Source: DATKKK01 sp035542975 (GTDB taxonomy: Archaea; Thermoproteota; Bathyarchaeia; Bathyarchaeales; Bathycorpusculaceae). Taken from it: DNA of 13,435 nt. Where the stretch lies: contig DATKKK010000085.1 of the NCBI GenBank assembly GCA_035542975.1, forward strand, positions 1-13,435, given 5' to 3'. Position 1 is the stretch's first letter, and every line of letters starts with the position of its first letter. The position numbers were made by a program, and so were the translations under genes. A model generated the notes under the pieces. That model was given only the letters and a program-made list of their open reading frames with translations. It was not told the DNA's origin and searched no databases. Shown one piece after another: positions 1 to 6,252 of this stretch.

Positions 1-2
1 TC

Positions 3-1445
3 TTTATTCTCTATCAACTCGTCGATGCTCGGTCTGCCCTCAACCGCCTTGCGGATGGCATGACGCATCGCCTTGTAATTGTTGATATAAACACGTTGTC
101 TATCCACGGCTGTCGGATGAACAAACACGTTCGCGATGATAATCAAACCATCAGTCGCCACCTTCGGAATAGTTCCATCAGCCACACTGTCCACCACTGC
201 CTTCGCAACCGCCGTCTGTGCAGGTCCGTAAACCATACTTGCCTGCCGCATGCTCGTTATCGTAACCGTGGGCACGATCAACGTTTCAGGCTTAACCGAC
301 AGGTTCGGCTCAAGAATAGCCAATAACGGCTCATGCCCAGCAACTGGCATGGCTTTAGCCTTCGCAAACGCCTCAGCCAACGGACCCTCCTTTTTCCCGA
401 TTAGCAGGTCGATGTGCGCCACTTCTGCACCCTGCCCAGCCAAAGCCTCGCCTACTCGCAGATTAAAACCGCTGATAACTTCGGGAGTCACGTCAACAGC
501 CATGAAACGCTGTTCAACAGGCTTCTCACTTATCTCAAAAGTCACTGGTTTAGGCTCGATCTTGCCGATCTTTTCCAAATCCAACCGAAGCTCTTCTCGT
601 GCTTCATAAGTTAGCTCGCCGCCCACGCTCAGCGGCTGTCGTGGAGGTCCTACTTTGATTTTTAGCATGTTCAACGCTGCCTTTGTGCCGACGGCGCCGC
701 TTCCAGCGATTATCCTTGCTATTTTCTGAACCTTGTACTGCAGTTCGCGTGCTTTCTGTAGTTCGCCGTTTTTCACGTGGTTGTAGATTTGAATCCAGAC
801 GTCTGGTATGATGTTGGCGCTAGCGAGGATGGCTCCTGAACAACCAGCGGCCAACGCTGCAACAACCACCTCATCATGTCCGCATAAGACGTTGATCTTG
901 TCCCTGACTTTTTCCAAGACTGCCAGTATGAAGCTTAGTTGTCCGCTGCTGTCCTTGACGCCTACGATGTTCGGGATCTGAGCTAAGTCTTCAACCATCT
1001 GCCACGGCAAGGGCAAACCCGTGCACTGGGGAATGTTGTAGAGAATTATCGGCAAGTCAACCGCGCTGGCTATCGTGTTATAGTGCTCGTAGATTCCGCG
1101 GTCTGCGGGTTTCAAGTAATAGGGCGTGACTATCAACGCTGCGGTGGCGCCTGCATCCTTCGCGTACTTCGTTATCTCCAGAGCCTCTGCCGTTCCGCTT
1201 GCTCCTGTTCCAGCTACGACTGGAACTCGACTGTTAACTTCGTCGATAACGATTTTGATTACGCGTTTCTTCTCTTCTGTGGTTAGGTTTATGAATTCGC
1301 CAGTCGTTCCGCATGGAACTACTCCGTGAACGCCAAGCTCAAGGCAATGGTTTACTAAAATACGCAGTCGTTCTTCGTCAACTGTTTTTCCATCGTCTGT
1401 AAAAGGGGTAACCAGAGCGGGCAGGATTCCTTCAGGCTTAAACAT
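3..1445 (-). CDS. DapA/NAL-family aldolase fused to formaldehyde-activating enzyme (Fae), 3' end beyond window
   Basis: An uninterrupted frame of 481 codons runs from ATG at 1445 to the left edge. Residues 1-290 are a class I aldolase TIM barrel of the dihydrodipicolinate synthase/N-acetylneuraminate lyase superfamily: GTTGE at 46-50, tyrosine 136 in YNIP, and Schiff-base lysine 164 in VGVKDSSG. After a linker (about 291-326), residues 327-481 match Fae, which condenses formaldehyde with tetrahydromethanopterin to methylene-H4MPT. The Fae motif VAHIDLLIG holds the expected catalytic His344 and Asp346, and EPNL and YGPAQ blocks follow. Cysteine 141 occupies the place of DapA Arg138, which binds aspartate semialdehyde, so lysine biosynthesis is unlikely and another 2-oxoacid aldolase activity is inferred. 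Met315 has no Shine-Dalgarno, so a separate Fae gene is not supported. A GGTGG lies about 12 bases before the ATG. A further domain (for example Hps) could follow beyond the edge. Domain calls are firm; the reaction is inference. Confidence 0.93.
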   Translation of the reverse strand, partial: MFKPEGILPALVTPFTDDGKTVDEERLRILVNHCLELGVHGVVPCGTTGEFINLTTEEKKRVIKIVIDEVNSRVPVVAGTGASGTAEALEITKYAKDAGATAALIVTPYYLKPADRGIYEHYNTIASAVDLPIILYNIPQCTGLPLPWQMVEDLAQIPNIVGVKDSSGQLSFILAVLEKVRDKINVLCGHDEVVVAALAAGCSGAILASANIIPDVWIQIYNHVKNGELQKARELQYKVQKIARIIAGSGAVGTKAALNMLKIKVGPPRQPLSVGGELTYEAREELRLDLEKIGKIEPKPVTFEISEKPVEQRFMAVDVTPEVISGFNLRVGEALAGQGAEVAHIDLLIGKKEGPLAEAFAKAKAMPVAGHEPLLAILEPNLSVKPETLIVPTVTITSMRQASMVYGPAQTAVAKAVVDSVADGTIPKVATDGLIIIANVFVHPTAVDRQRVYINNYKAMRHAIRKAVEGRPSIDELIENK

Positions 1446-1483
1446 GCTACATCATCCACCAATCGTTATCTTACCATGTAGTC

Positions 1484-1495
1484 ATATAATTTAAG
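1484..1495 (-). promoter_or_regulatory. TATA-like promoter of the aldolase-Fae gene
   Basis: On the minus strand the sequence reads CTTAAATTATAT, about 40-50 bases before the ATG at 1445. A start site about 26 bases downstream (near 1464) would leave a leader of about 19 bases containing the GGTGG. The inverted repeat TGTAGT (1477-1482) / ACTACA (1502-1507) brackets this box and could be an operator. Confidence 0.5.
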
Positions 1496-1531
1496 CTTTG
1501 AACTACAAATAGAGAGTTTTCGTGAAAAAAC

Positions 1532-1540
1532 ACTTAAATT
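1532..1540 (+). promoter_or_regulatory. TATA-like promoter of the 1582-2865 gene
   Basis: ACTTAAATT is centred about 26 bases before a predicted start near 1562. It gives a leader of about 20 bases that contains the Shine-Dalgarno GGAGG at 1569-1573. It lies about 46 bases from the opposing promoter of the aldolase-Fae gene, so the two genes share one divergent control region. Confidence 0.45.
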
Positions 1541-1581
1541 AACTGCAACCAGATAAGCTATCATCATTGGAGGCAGACCTT

Positions 1582-2865
1582 TTGGTTAACGTCAAAGACA
1601 AGCTGATAATCGAGGAAGATAAACTGCGGGAAATCAACGACTTTCTCCTGAAAAAAGACAACCCCCTTGTAGACGGCTTGCTGGAAATCATCGAAAAACA
1701 CGGCGGCGTCAACGAGATTAACCGCAAAGCCAAAGAATCTCGCAAACTCAAAAACCTCATGGGCAGGCTTGAAAAGAAAAAATCGCCTTTCTTACAAGAC
1801 CTAGAATGGCTAGCTAAACAACGCGACAAAGAATCCTTCATCAGCATTCCAGATTACAGACGAAAAGTTCTAGGAAAAAAAGCCGATTCGATGAGGTTTG
1901 ATGAGTCTTTTGCAGTAACGCTTGAAATCAGCGCGTTCAACTTTTTCCCATGGCTCATCGAAGAAGCAAAACAGTCAATAGCAAAACAGCAACTCATGCC
2001 CGCACGCTACATCCGTGTTCGTTCCATGAAAGAACAAGTCGAAGACGATGATATCCTAGCGTTCGCGGCAGCGATGCAGGTTATCGGTGCTTCTTACGTG
2101 CAGACGTTGGACACGAAGGGTACGATGCCAGCGGCAGATGGAAAGCCTATCAACGTACATTTGGGCGGGGCAGACACGATTACGGGGTATTTCGGCGGAG
2201 TAGGAGAGCCTAACGAGTACGCGTTGAAGTGGGTTGAAGAGTTTCTGCATTATTACACGGAGTATGGGCTCACGCAGGTCTTGAACACGAGCACAGGCAC
2301 CGTTTTACTTGGCTACTTGATGCACAAGCTTGGCATTGACATGGAGTTTAAGATTTCAGTGTTTTTAGGAACTGATAATCCGTACTCGATACTGTGGACT
2401 TTGATGACGGCGAAACTGTTAAGCCGTGATGACGGGTCAACTCCACTGATCGGTTTCAACCTGTCAAACTCTGTGAACAGCCGAACCATCGAGCTTGCGG
2501 CTTATGTTCGAAAACCCTTCGGTTTCGAAGACATCGTGCGCATCGAACATCACATCACCGAGGCCTACAAGAGCATCGTACGCCAACCGTACAATCGGAT
2601 GAACGAGCTTGTTGAGCTTGCAGACCACGTCAAGAACATCAGCGCCAAGCATGAAGGCGGAATCCCAGAAACGGAACAGACGCGCGACCACCCCTCAGAC
2701 ATTCTCGACTACTTCATGCCGAAAAAAGACACAGTGGCAAAGGGTTTGATGCCGAAACTGCTCAGGAACTACTTAGATAAGCATGAGGCTTTGAATGAAA
2801 CAGCTACGACGCTCACAAAGCACGGCTTGACGTTTGTAGCTGCAAAGAACCTGCACAAACACTAA
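1582..2865 (+). CDS. unrecognised conserved-looking protein, probable alpha/beta enzyme
   Basis: I do not recognise this protein (about 427 residues). The start is taken as TTG 1582 because GGAGG at 1569-1573 sits 8 bases before it; TTG 1567 in the same frame overlaps that site and is less likely. The N-terminal 90 residues are charged and helical. The rest alternates predicted strands and helices with glycine-rich turns such as NVHLGGADTITGYFGG and VLNTSTGTVLLGYL, plus a paired histidine (IEHH), which suggests a cytosolic enzyme, possibly TIM-barrel-like. There is no signal peptide or membrane segment, and no P-loop or Cys cluster. It is transcribed divergently from the aldolase-Fae fusion across a 136-base region with opposing promoters, so a shared pathway is possible but unproven. 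The normal codon usage and long uninterrupted frame make it a real gene. Confidence 0.85.
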   Translation: MVNVKDKLIIEEDKLREINDFLLKKDNPLVDGLLEIIEKHGGVNEINRKAKESRKLKNLMGRLEKKKSPFLQDLEWLAKQRDKESFISIPDYRRKVLGKKADSMRFDESFAVTLEISAFNFFPWLIEEAKQSIAKQQLMPARYIRVRSMKEQVEDDDILAFAAAMQVIGASYVQTLDTKGTMPAADGKPINVHLGGADTITGYFGGVGEPNEYALKWVEEFLHYYTEYGLTQVLNTSTGTVLLGYLMHKLGIDMEFKISVFLGTDNPYSILWTLMTAKLLSRDDGSTPLIGFNLSNSVNSRTIELAAYVRKPFGFEDIVRIEHHITEAYKSIVRQPYNRMNELVELADHVKNISAKHEGGIPETEQTRDHPSDILDYFMPKKDTVAKGLMPKLLRNYLDKHEALNETATTLTKHGLTFVAAKNLHKH

Positions 2866-2875
2866 TCTTTCATCT

Positions 2876-3592
2876 TCACAAGTATTCTCTAGGCTTTCTT
2901 ATAACCAAGTAAATTGTTGAAGCCACAAAGATCATGGTTGTTATGGCTAAAACAACAGCGGCGCGTCTTGTGCTGTCAAGGTCGTTTACGCTTCCTGCAG
3001 TAGCATTGTATTTCTGTTGAAGCTCCCAGTAGGTCTGGTTAAGCTGCGTGTACGTGCTGTTCAATTGCAGATACGTGCTGTTCAAGTCTGCAAGTTGCGT
3101 TTTGAGGCTTTCCAGATAGGTGTTTTTGACAATAGTCATCGAGAAGCTTGCCATTTCCTCATGGCTCTCTTGCAAGATTTCAAGCGTATAGGAGCAATGG
3201 AGCTCAGCATAGGTTGCTTCCCAGACGTCGGCAGGCATGAGCACGGTTGCGTTGAATTCTTTGGTTTTGTTAAAGTCCAACAGAGTTTTTGCAGACACGA
3301 ACGTTATGTTCTTCAGCGAGACCTTTTCTTGTCCAAACTTGAAACCGTAAACGCTAAGGTTGAGGTTGTTCATGCTGACGTTTAAAGCCCAGCAGTAAAC
3401 CTTCAAGCTGATAGATGCGTTCTCGCTTGGGCTGGTTTGGTTTGTGGCATCAACAGTTATGCTGATGTTCGTGTAATTCATCGAGAAAAAAGTTTGCATG
3501 TTACTCGCGGTCTGCGCCTTTATGTTTTGAGCGAATGCGAGCGATAACATCAACACTGTGATGAAAGTTAGTATGGTTTTACTCTTATTCAT
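2876..3592 (-). CDS. secreted surface protein with heptad coiled coil, N-glycosylation sequons and C-terminal membrane anchor
   Basis: This is a 238-residue protein with no family I can name. It has a lysine-containing N-terminus and hydrophobic signal peptide (about residues 1-26), an extracellular region of predicted beta character, a coiled coil near 168-195, a membrane helix (about 210-231) and a short basic cytoplasmic tail. The coiled coil is four heptads of the LNSTYxQ type. The protein carries roughly a dozen N-x-S/T sequons, three of them inside the heptads, so it is likely a glycosylated cell-surface protein facing the pseudoperiplasm. ATG 3592 is preceded by GGTGAG six bases upstream. 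Its stop lies 10 bases from the stop of the convergent gene at 2865. The topology is clear; the function is unknown. Confidence 0.82.
   Translation of the reverse strand: MNKSKTILTFITVLMLSLAFAQNIKAQTASNMQTFFSMNYTNISITVDATNQTSPSENASISLKVYCWALNVSMNNLNLSVYGFKFGQEKVSLKNITFVSAKTLLDFNKTKEFNATVLMPADVWEATYAELHCSYTLEILQESHEEMASFSMTIVKNTYLESLKTQLADLNSTYLQLNSTYTQLNQTYWELQQKYNATAGSVNDLDSTRRAAVVLAITTMIFVASTIYLVIRKPREYL
3030..3092. repeat. 21-bp-period direct repeat encoding heptads
   Basis: TACGTGCTGTTCAA occurs at 3051-3064 and again at 3072-3085, exactly 21 bases apart, with degenerate copies on either side. On the minus strand this encodes successive LNSTYxQ heptads of the surface protein, so the repeat is within a gene and can change length in seven-residue steps. 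Confidence 0.75.
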
Positions 3593-3597
3593 GTGTT

Positions 3598-3624
3598 CTC
3601 ACCGTTCGATGGAAACGGTGTGAG
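3598..3624 (-). promoter_or_regulatory. inverted repeat covering the ribosome binding site of the surface protein gene
   Basis: CTCACCGTT (3598-3606) pairs with AACGGTGTGAG (3614-3624), leaving a two-base bulge and a loop of about seven bases. In minus-strand RNA the 3' arm carries GGTGAG, the Shine-Dalgarno of the ATG at 3592. It may act as a translational switch or as an operator near the start site; the sequence does not separate the two. Confidence 0.4.
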
Positions 3625-3638
3625 TTCTGTGGGAGTCT

Positions 3639-3648
3639 ATTTTTAAGG
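3639..3648 (-). promoter_or_regulatory. TATA-like promoter of the surface protein gene
   Basis: The minus strand reads CCTTAAAAATA about 50 bases before ATG 3592. The predicted transcript start is near 3617, inside or at the edge of the 3598-3624 inverted repeat. Confidence 0.45.
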
Positions 3649-3720
3649 TTTATTGTTTCCCCCTGTCAATCGATGTCTACACAACCCAAGAATACGATCG
3701 GATATATTCGAGAAAGAAGA

Positions 3721-3960
3721 CTATCTTACTGAACGGATAAAACGCTGATACATGTAGACGAAATAGACAAGCGCAAACGCGGTTAAGGTTACTTCGAACC
3801 CTAGAATTGCCGGGTTGTTCTCTACTGCCGTGAAATGTCCATTCTGTAGTATGTCGATGAAGACAAGCGCCTGAAGAAATATGGCACCGCCTAAACAGCT
3901 TAAGCCGAGCATGTGGAACAACAGTTGTAGTCTGCGGTCGAAGCGTGTGTCGGCAGTCAT
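3721..3960 (-). CDS. small two-helix membrane protein
   Basis: This is an unrecognised 79-residue protein. A charged N-terminus (TADTRFDRR) is followed by two hydrophobic helices (about residues 13-38 and 48-70) with a polar loop between them, and a basic C-terminus (RFIRSVR). ATG 3960 is chosen because a TATA-like GTATAAGT at 3993-4000 predicts a start near 3971. A GTG at 3990 in the same frame would add ten hydrophobic residues, too few for a full helix, but it cannot be excluded. It lies among envelope genes on the same strand, 149 bases downstream of the cyclophilin gene. No function is assigned; that it is a real gene is likely but not certain. Confidence 0.55.
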   Translation of the reverse strand: MTADTRFDRRLQLLFHMLGLSCLGGAIFLQALVFIDILQNGHFTAVENNPAILGFEVTLTAFALVYFVYMYQRFIRSVR

Positions 3961-4108
3961 TACTATCGTAAATAGCAAGAGTAAAGACACAGACTTATAC
4001 GTTATGAATCAACGCACAAAACAAAACCTCACTATTCACCATCCATATCAAACATAAGACTCCACAATAAACGACAAAGATCAGCACATCAACGTGCTTT
4101 GCCCAGTC

Positions 4109-4687
4109 TCAATGAACAAACTCCGCCTTTATCAATTGCACTTCCTGCAAAGGGCTCTGTGTCGTCGTGTTTGTGGGTACACTTCCAATCATGTCAACAA
4201 CACCTAACCCTGCAGTAACATACCCGAAAACAGTGTAATTAGCATCGAGAGATGCACTGTTGTCTACGAGATTGATGAAGAACTGGCTACTTGCTGAGTC
4301 TGGTTCGCTTGTTTTCGCCATAGCCACTGCACCTCTAACGTTACTGTGACGATTCGGGAGCTCATCCTTAATCGTGGGTATACTCGAGTCTCCATAGCCA
4401 GTTCCCGTAGGGTCTCCGCCTTGAATTACGAAGCCGGGAACTACTCTGTGAAAAATCGTTCCATCATATATTTCCTGCTTCACGAGTTTCTTAAAATTCG
4501 TTGTAGTAATCGGCATGTCTGTGTAAAGCTCGATCGTTATGTTACCCTTGCTCGTTACAAGTCGAACAGTGTTCGTCTCACCATCTCCCGCGTTACTCGT
4601 TACTCGGTAGATTATCATCGCAGATATAAAGATGAGAAAAATCATCATGAATACAGCTAGCTTGTTCTTGAGGAACTTGTGTTTCAT
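4109..4687 (-). CDS. membrane-anchored cyclophilin-type peptidyl-prolyl cis-trans isomerase
   Basis: This 192-residue protein has an N-terminal signal-anchor (about residues 8-30, preceded by lysines) and a cyclophilin domain (about 40-190) that interconverts cis and trans prolyl bonds. Catalytic and substrate-binding residues are visible: FHR with Arg81, PGFVIQGGD with Phe86 and Gln89, and SSQFFINL with Gln135 and Phe137. The tryptophan of human cyclophilin A (W121) is not kept, as in many prokaryotic members. The anchor puts the enzyme outside the membrane, where it could fold secreted proteins such as the neighbouring surface protein; this is inference. A TATA-like box about 27 bases before the ATG suggests a leaderless mRNA. 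The family call is secure. Confidence 0.95.
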   Translation of the reverse strand: MKHKFLKNKLAVFMMIFLIFISAMIIYRVTSNAGDGETNTVRLVTSKGNITIELYTDMPITTTNFKKLVKQEIYDGTIFHRVVPGFVIQGGDPTGTGYGDSSIPTIKDELPNRHSNVRGAVAMAKTSEPDSASSQFFINLVDNSASLDANYTVFGYVTAGLGVVDMIGSVPTNTTTQSPLQEVQLIKAEFVH

Positions 4688-4710
4688 CGTTTAAGCCCTT
4701 TATTCCAGAA

Positions 4711-4719
4711 ATATTTAAA
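4711..4719 (-). promoter_or_regulatory. TATA-like promoter of the cyclophilin gene
   Basis: The minus strand reads GTTTAAATAT centred about 28 bases upstream of ATG 4687. The expected start site therefore falls at or next to the start codon, which predicts a leaderless transcript. No Shine-Dalgarno is visible before the ATG, in agreement. Confidence 0.55.
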
Positions 4720-4807
4720 CATGCTCTATTAAGCCGCATACGCGGTTGCTGTCTATCAGAGTCCAAACAGCCAATCTAATTGATCGAAACTTTGAAACAC
4801 TGCAAAA

Positions 4808-4816
4808 TGCTTTTTA
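4808..4816 (+). promoter_or_regulatory. TATA-like promoter of rubrerythrin
   Basis: TGCTTTTTA lies about 38 bases before ATG 4851. A start near 4839 would leave a leader of 12-18 bases containing AAGGG at 4843-4847. Confidence 0.4.
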
Positions 4817-4850
4817 CTGTCTGCAACACACATGTAAAGTTCAAGGGTAG

Positions 4851-5429
4851 ATGTGGATGGAGTTAAAAGGAAGTCGAACGGAAAAAAACCTGCTAGCGGC
4901 ATTTGCAGGCGAATCCCAAGCGAGAACAAGATACACGTTCTTCGCCAGCGCCGCCAAGAAAGAAGGATACGAGCAGATATCAGCCATATTTCAGGAAACA
5001 TCTGACAACGAAAAGGAGCATGCTGAACTGTTCTTCAAGCATCTAAGAGGCGGAATGGTCGAGATTACAGCCGCCTACCCAGCAGGTGTTATCGGATCAA
5101 CCGCGGAAAACTTGAAAGCTGCCGCGGAAGGGGAGAAATTCGAGTGGGGAACGCTTTACCCAAATTCCGCTAACGTAGCTGATGAAGAAGGCTTCAAGGA
5201 TGTAGCTAACACGTTCCGTTCTGTCGCGAAAGTCGAGGCTTACCATGAAAGACGGTATCTAAAACTGTTGAAGAACGTTCAAGAAGGTAAGGTCTTCAAG
5301 AAGGACACTGTGATCAAGTGGAAGTGCAGAAACTGCGGCTTCGTGTATGAAGGAGCAGGAGCCCCTGAAAGATGTCCAGTATGCAGTCACCCAGGAGCTT
5401 ACTTCGAAGTCTGGTGCGAAAACTACTAG
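4851..5429 (+). CDS. rbr: rubrerythrin
   Basis: This non-haem diiron peroxidase, 192 residues, reduces hydrogen peroxide in the cytosol of anaerobes using electrons passed through a rubredoxin-like centre. The N-terminal four-helix ferritin-like domain keeps the expected iron ligands: Glu21 in GESQAR, Glu54 and His57 in EKEH, Glu95 and Glu98, then Glu129 and His132. The C-terminal rubredoxin-type domain (about 155-190) carries Cys159, Cys162, Cys175 and Cys178 in CRNCG and CPVC. Length and domain order are standard. ATG 4857, two codons in, is an alternative start closer to the usual N-terminus; GGG at 4845-4847 suits either. It is convergent with pyrK, with only four bases between the stops. 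Identity is secure. Confidence 0.97.
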   Translation: MWMELKGSRTEKNLLAAFAGESQARTRYTFFASAAKKEGYEQISAIFQETSDNEKEHAELFFKHLRGGMVEITAAYPAGVIGSTAENLKAAAEGEKFEWGTLYPNSANVADEEGFKDVANTFRSVAKVEAYHERRYLKLLKNVQEGKVFKKDTVIKWKCRNCGFVYEGAGAPERCPVCSHPGAYFEVWCENY

Positions 5430-5433
5430 AAAA

Positions 5434-6252
5434 TTAGCCTAAACCTATTTTTCTACCGTCAAAATCCCGTTTTGAAACCCCAAACTCTTCTTTTACTCTT
5501 CGCAACTGTGCTGAAGTGAACACAGGACCATCTCTGCAAACGCGGTATCCTCCTACAACGCAGCTACCGCACAAACCTATGGCGCACCGCATCAGACGCT
5601 CCAAGCTTGCTTCCAGCTTCAACCCGTGCTTTTCAGCAAGATCAAAGACTCTTCGAACCATCAATTCGGGCCCGCAAGTGTAAACAACATCAAATTTCTC
5701 TCTTGCCATAAGCTGTTGCAACGGTTCAGTGCACAAGCCTGCAAGACCGCAACTGCCATCCTCGGTCGTAGCAATGATGTTACCTTTTCTGCACAATTTC
5801 AAATCTTCAAGGAAAAGTAACTCTCCTTTTGTCTTAGCTCCTATGACGAAAGTCAGCCTCTTAGGCGAAATCGTCTTACGCGCTAAGAACAATAGTGGAG
5901 CGATGCCCGTGCCTCCGCCAACCATCAATATCCTGCCATTCTTGGCAGTGAAGCTGTTTCCAAAAGGACCACGCACCCCAATGATTTCGCCCGCTTTCAT
6001 CTCATGCAATGCTTGTGTCGCTTCGCCTACTTTTTTCACCACTACGGAAACTGCGTCATCTTCTTCTGTGCTTAGTATGCTCAGCGGTATTTCATCCACT
6101 CCAGGAACCCAAAGCATCAAAAACTGCCCAGGCTTAGCTTTTGCGCATAGCTTGTCTTCGAAAGTGAAGGTTTTCACTGTCGAGCTTTCTTTTTTCACGT
6201 TTCTTATGAGCGTGGTTCTCAACTGGTTATTTGCGATGTGATAGACCGACAA
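5434..6252 (-). CDS. pyrK: dihydroorotate dehydrogenase electron transfer subunit PyrK
   Basis: This 272-residue protein is the NAD- and FAD-binding iron-sulfur subunit that passes electrons from PyrD-bound FMN to NAD+ in UMP synthesis. In order it has a flavin-binding barrel with PLSI near residue 56, a nucleotide-binding domain with GGGTGIAPL at 112-120 and CGPELM at 193-198, and a C-terminal [2Fe-2S] site of Cys223, Cys228, Cys231 and Cys239 (C-x4-C-x2-C-x7-C). The start is TTG 6252, overlapping the end of pyrD by 26 bases; AAAGGA lies just upstream of it, inside pyrD, and no ATG is available nearby. The overlap implies translational coupling with pyrD, in line with a 1:1 complex. The subunit assignment is supported mainly by the neighbouring pyrD, since related sulfhydrogenase and ferredoxin-NADP reductase subunits share this architecture. 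Confidence 0.95.
   Translation of the reverse strand: MSVYHIANNQLRTTLIRNVKKESSTVKTFTFEDKLCAKAKPGQFLMLWVPGVDEIPLSILSTEEDDAVSVVVKKVGEATQALHEMKAGEIIGVRGPFGNSFTAKNGRILMVGGGTGIAPLLFLARKTISPKRLTFVIGAKTKGELLFLEDLKLCRKGNIIATTEDGSCGLAGLCTEPLQQLMAREKFDVVYTCGPELMVRRVFDLAEKHGLKLEASLERLMRCAIGLCGSCVVGGYRVCRDGPVFTSAQLRRVKEEFGVSKRDFDGRKIGLG

Noticed and set aside
501..503. Met315 of the fusion as an independent start for a separate Fae protein
   Set aside because: No Shine-Dalgarno upstream, and the aldolase frame reads straight through without a stop.
60..609. Plus-strand frames (60-326 and 250-609) opposite the aldolase-Fae gene
   Set aside because: They lie wholly antisense to well-conserved Fae coding sequence, have no ribosome binding site, and their translations resemble nothing.
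1446..1581. Possible tRNA, guide RNA or CRISPR repeat in the intergenic gaps (this and all other gaps)
   Set aside because: No cloverleaf-like B-box sequence, no paired C (RUGAUGA) and D (CUGA) boxes, and no regularly spaced repeats were seen by eye.
5444..5453. Short T-run (TATTTTTCT) after rubrerythrin as a terminator
   Set aside because: Plausible for an archaeal terminator, but five Ts inside pyrK coding sequence are too weak to list.
5729..6241. 170-residue plus-strand frame opposite pyrK
   Set aside because: Long only because of the codon bias of the opposing gene; pyrK has all its motifs on the minus strand.
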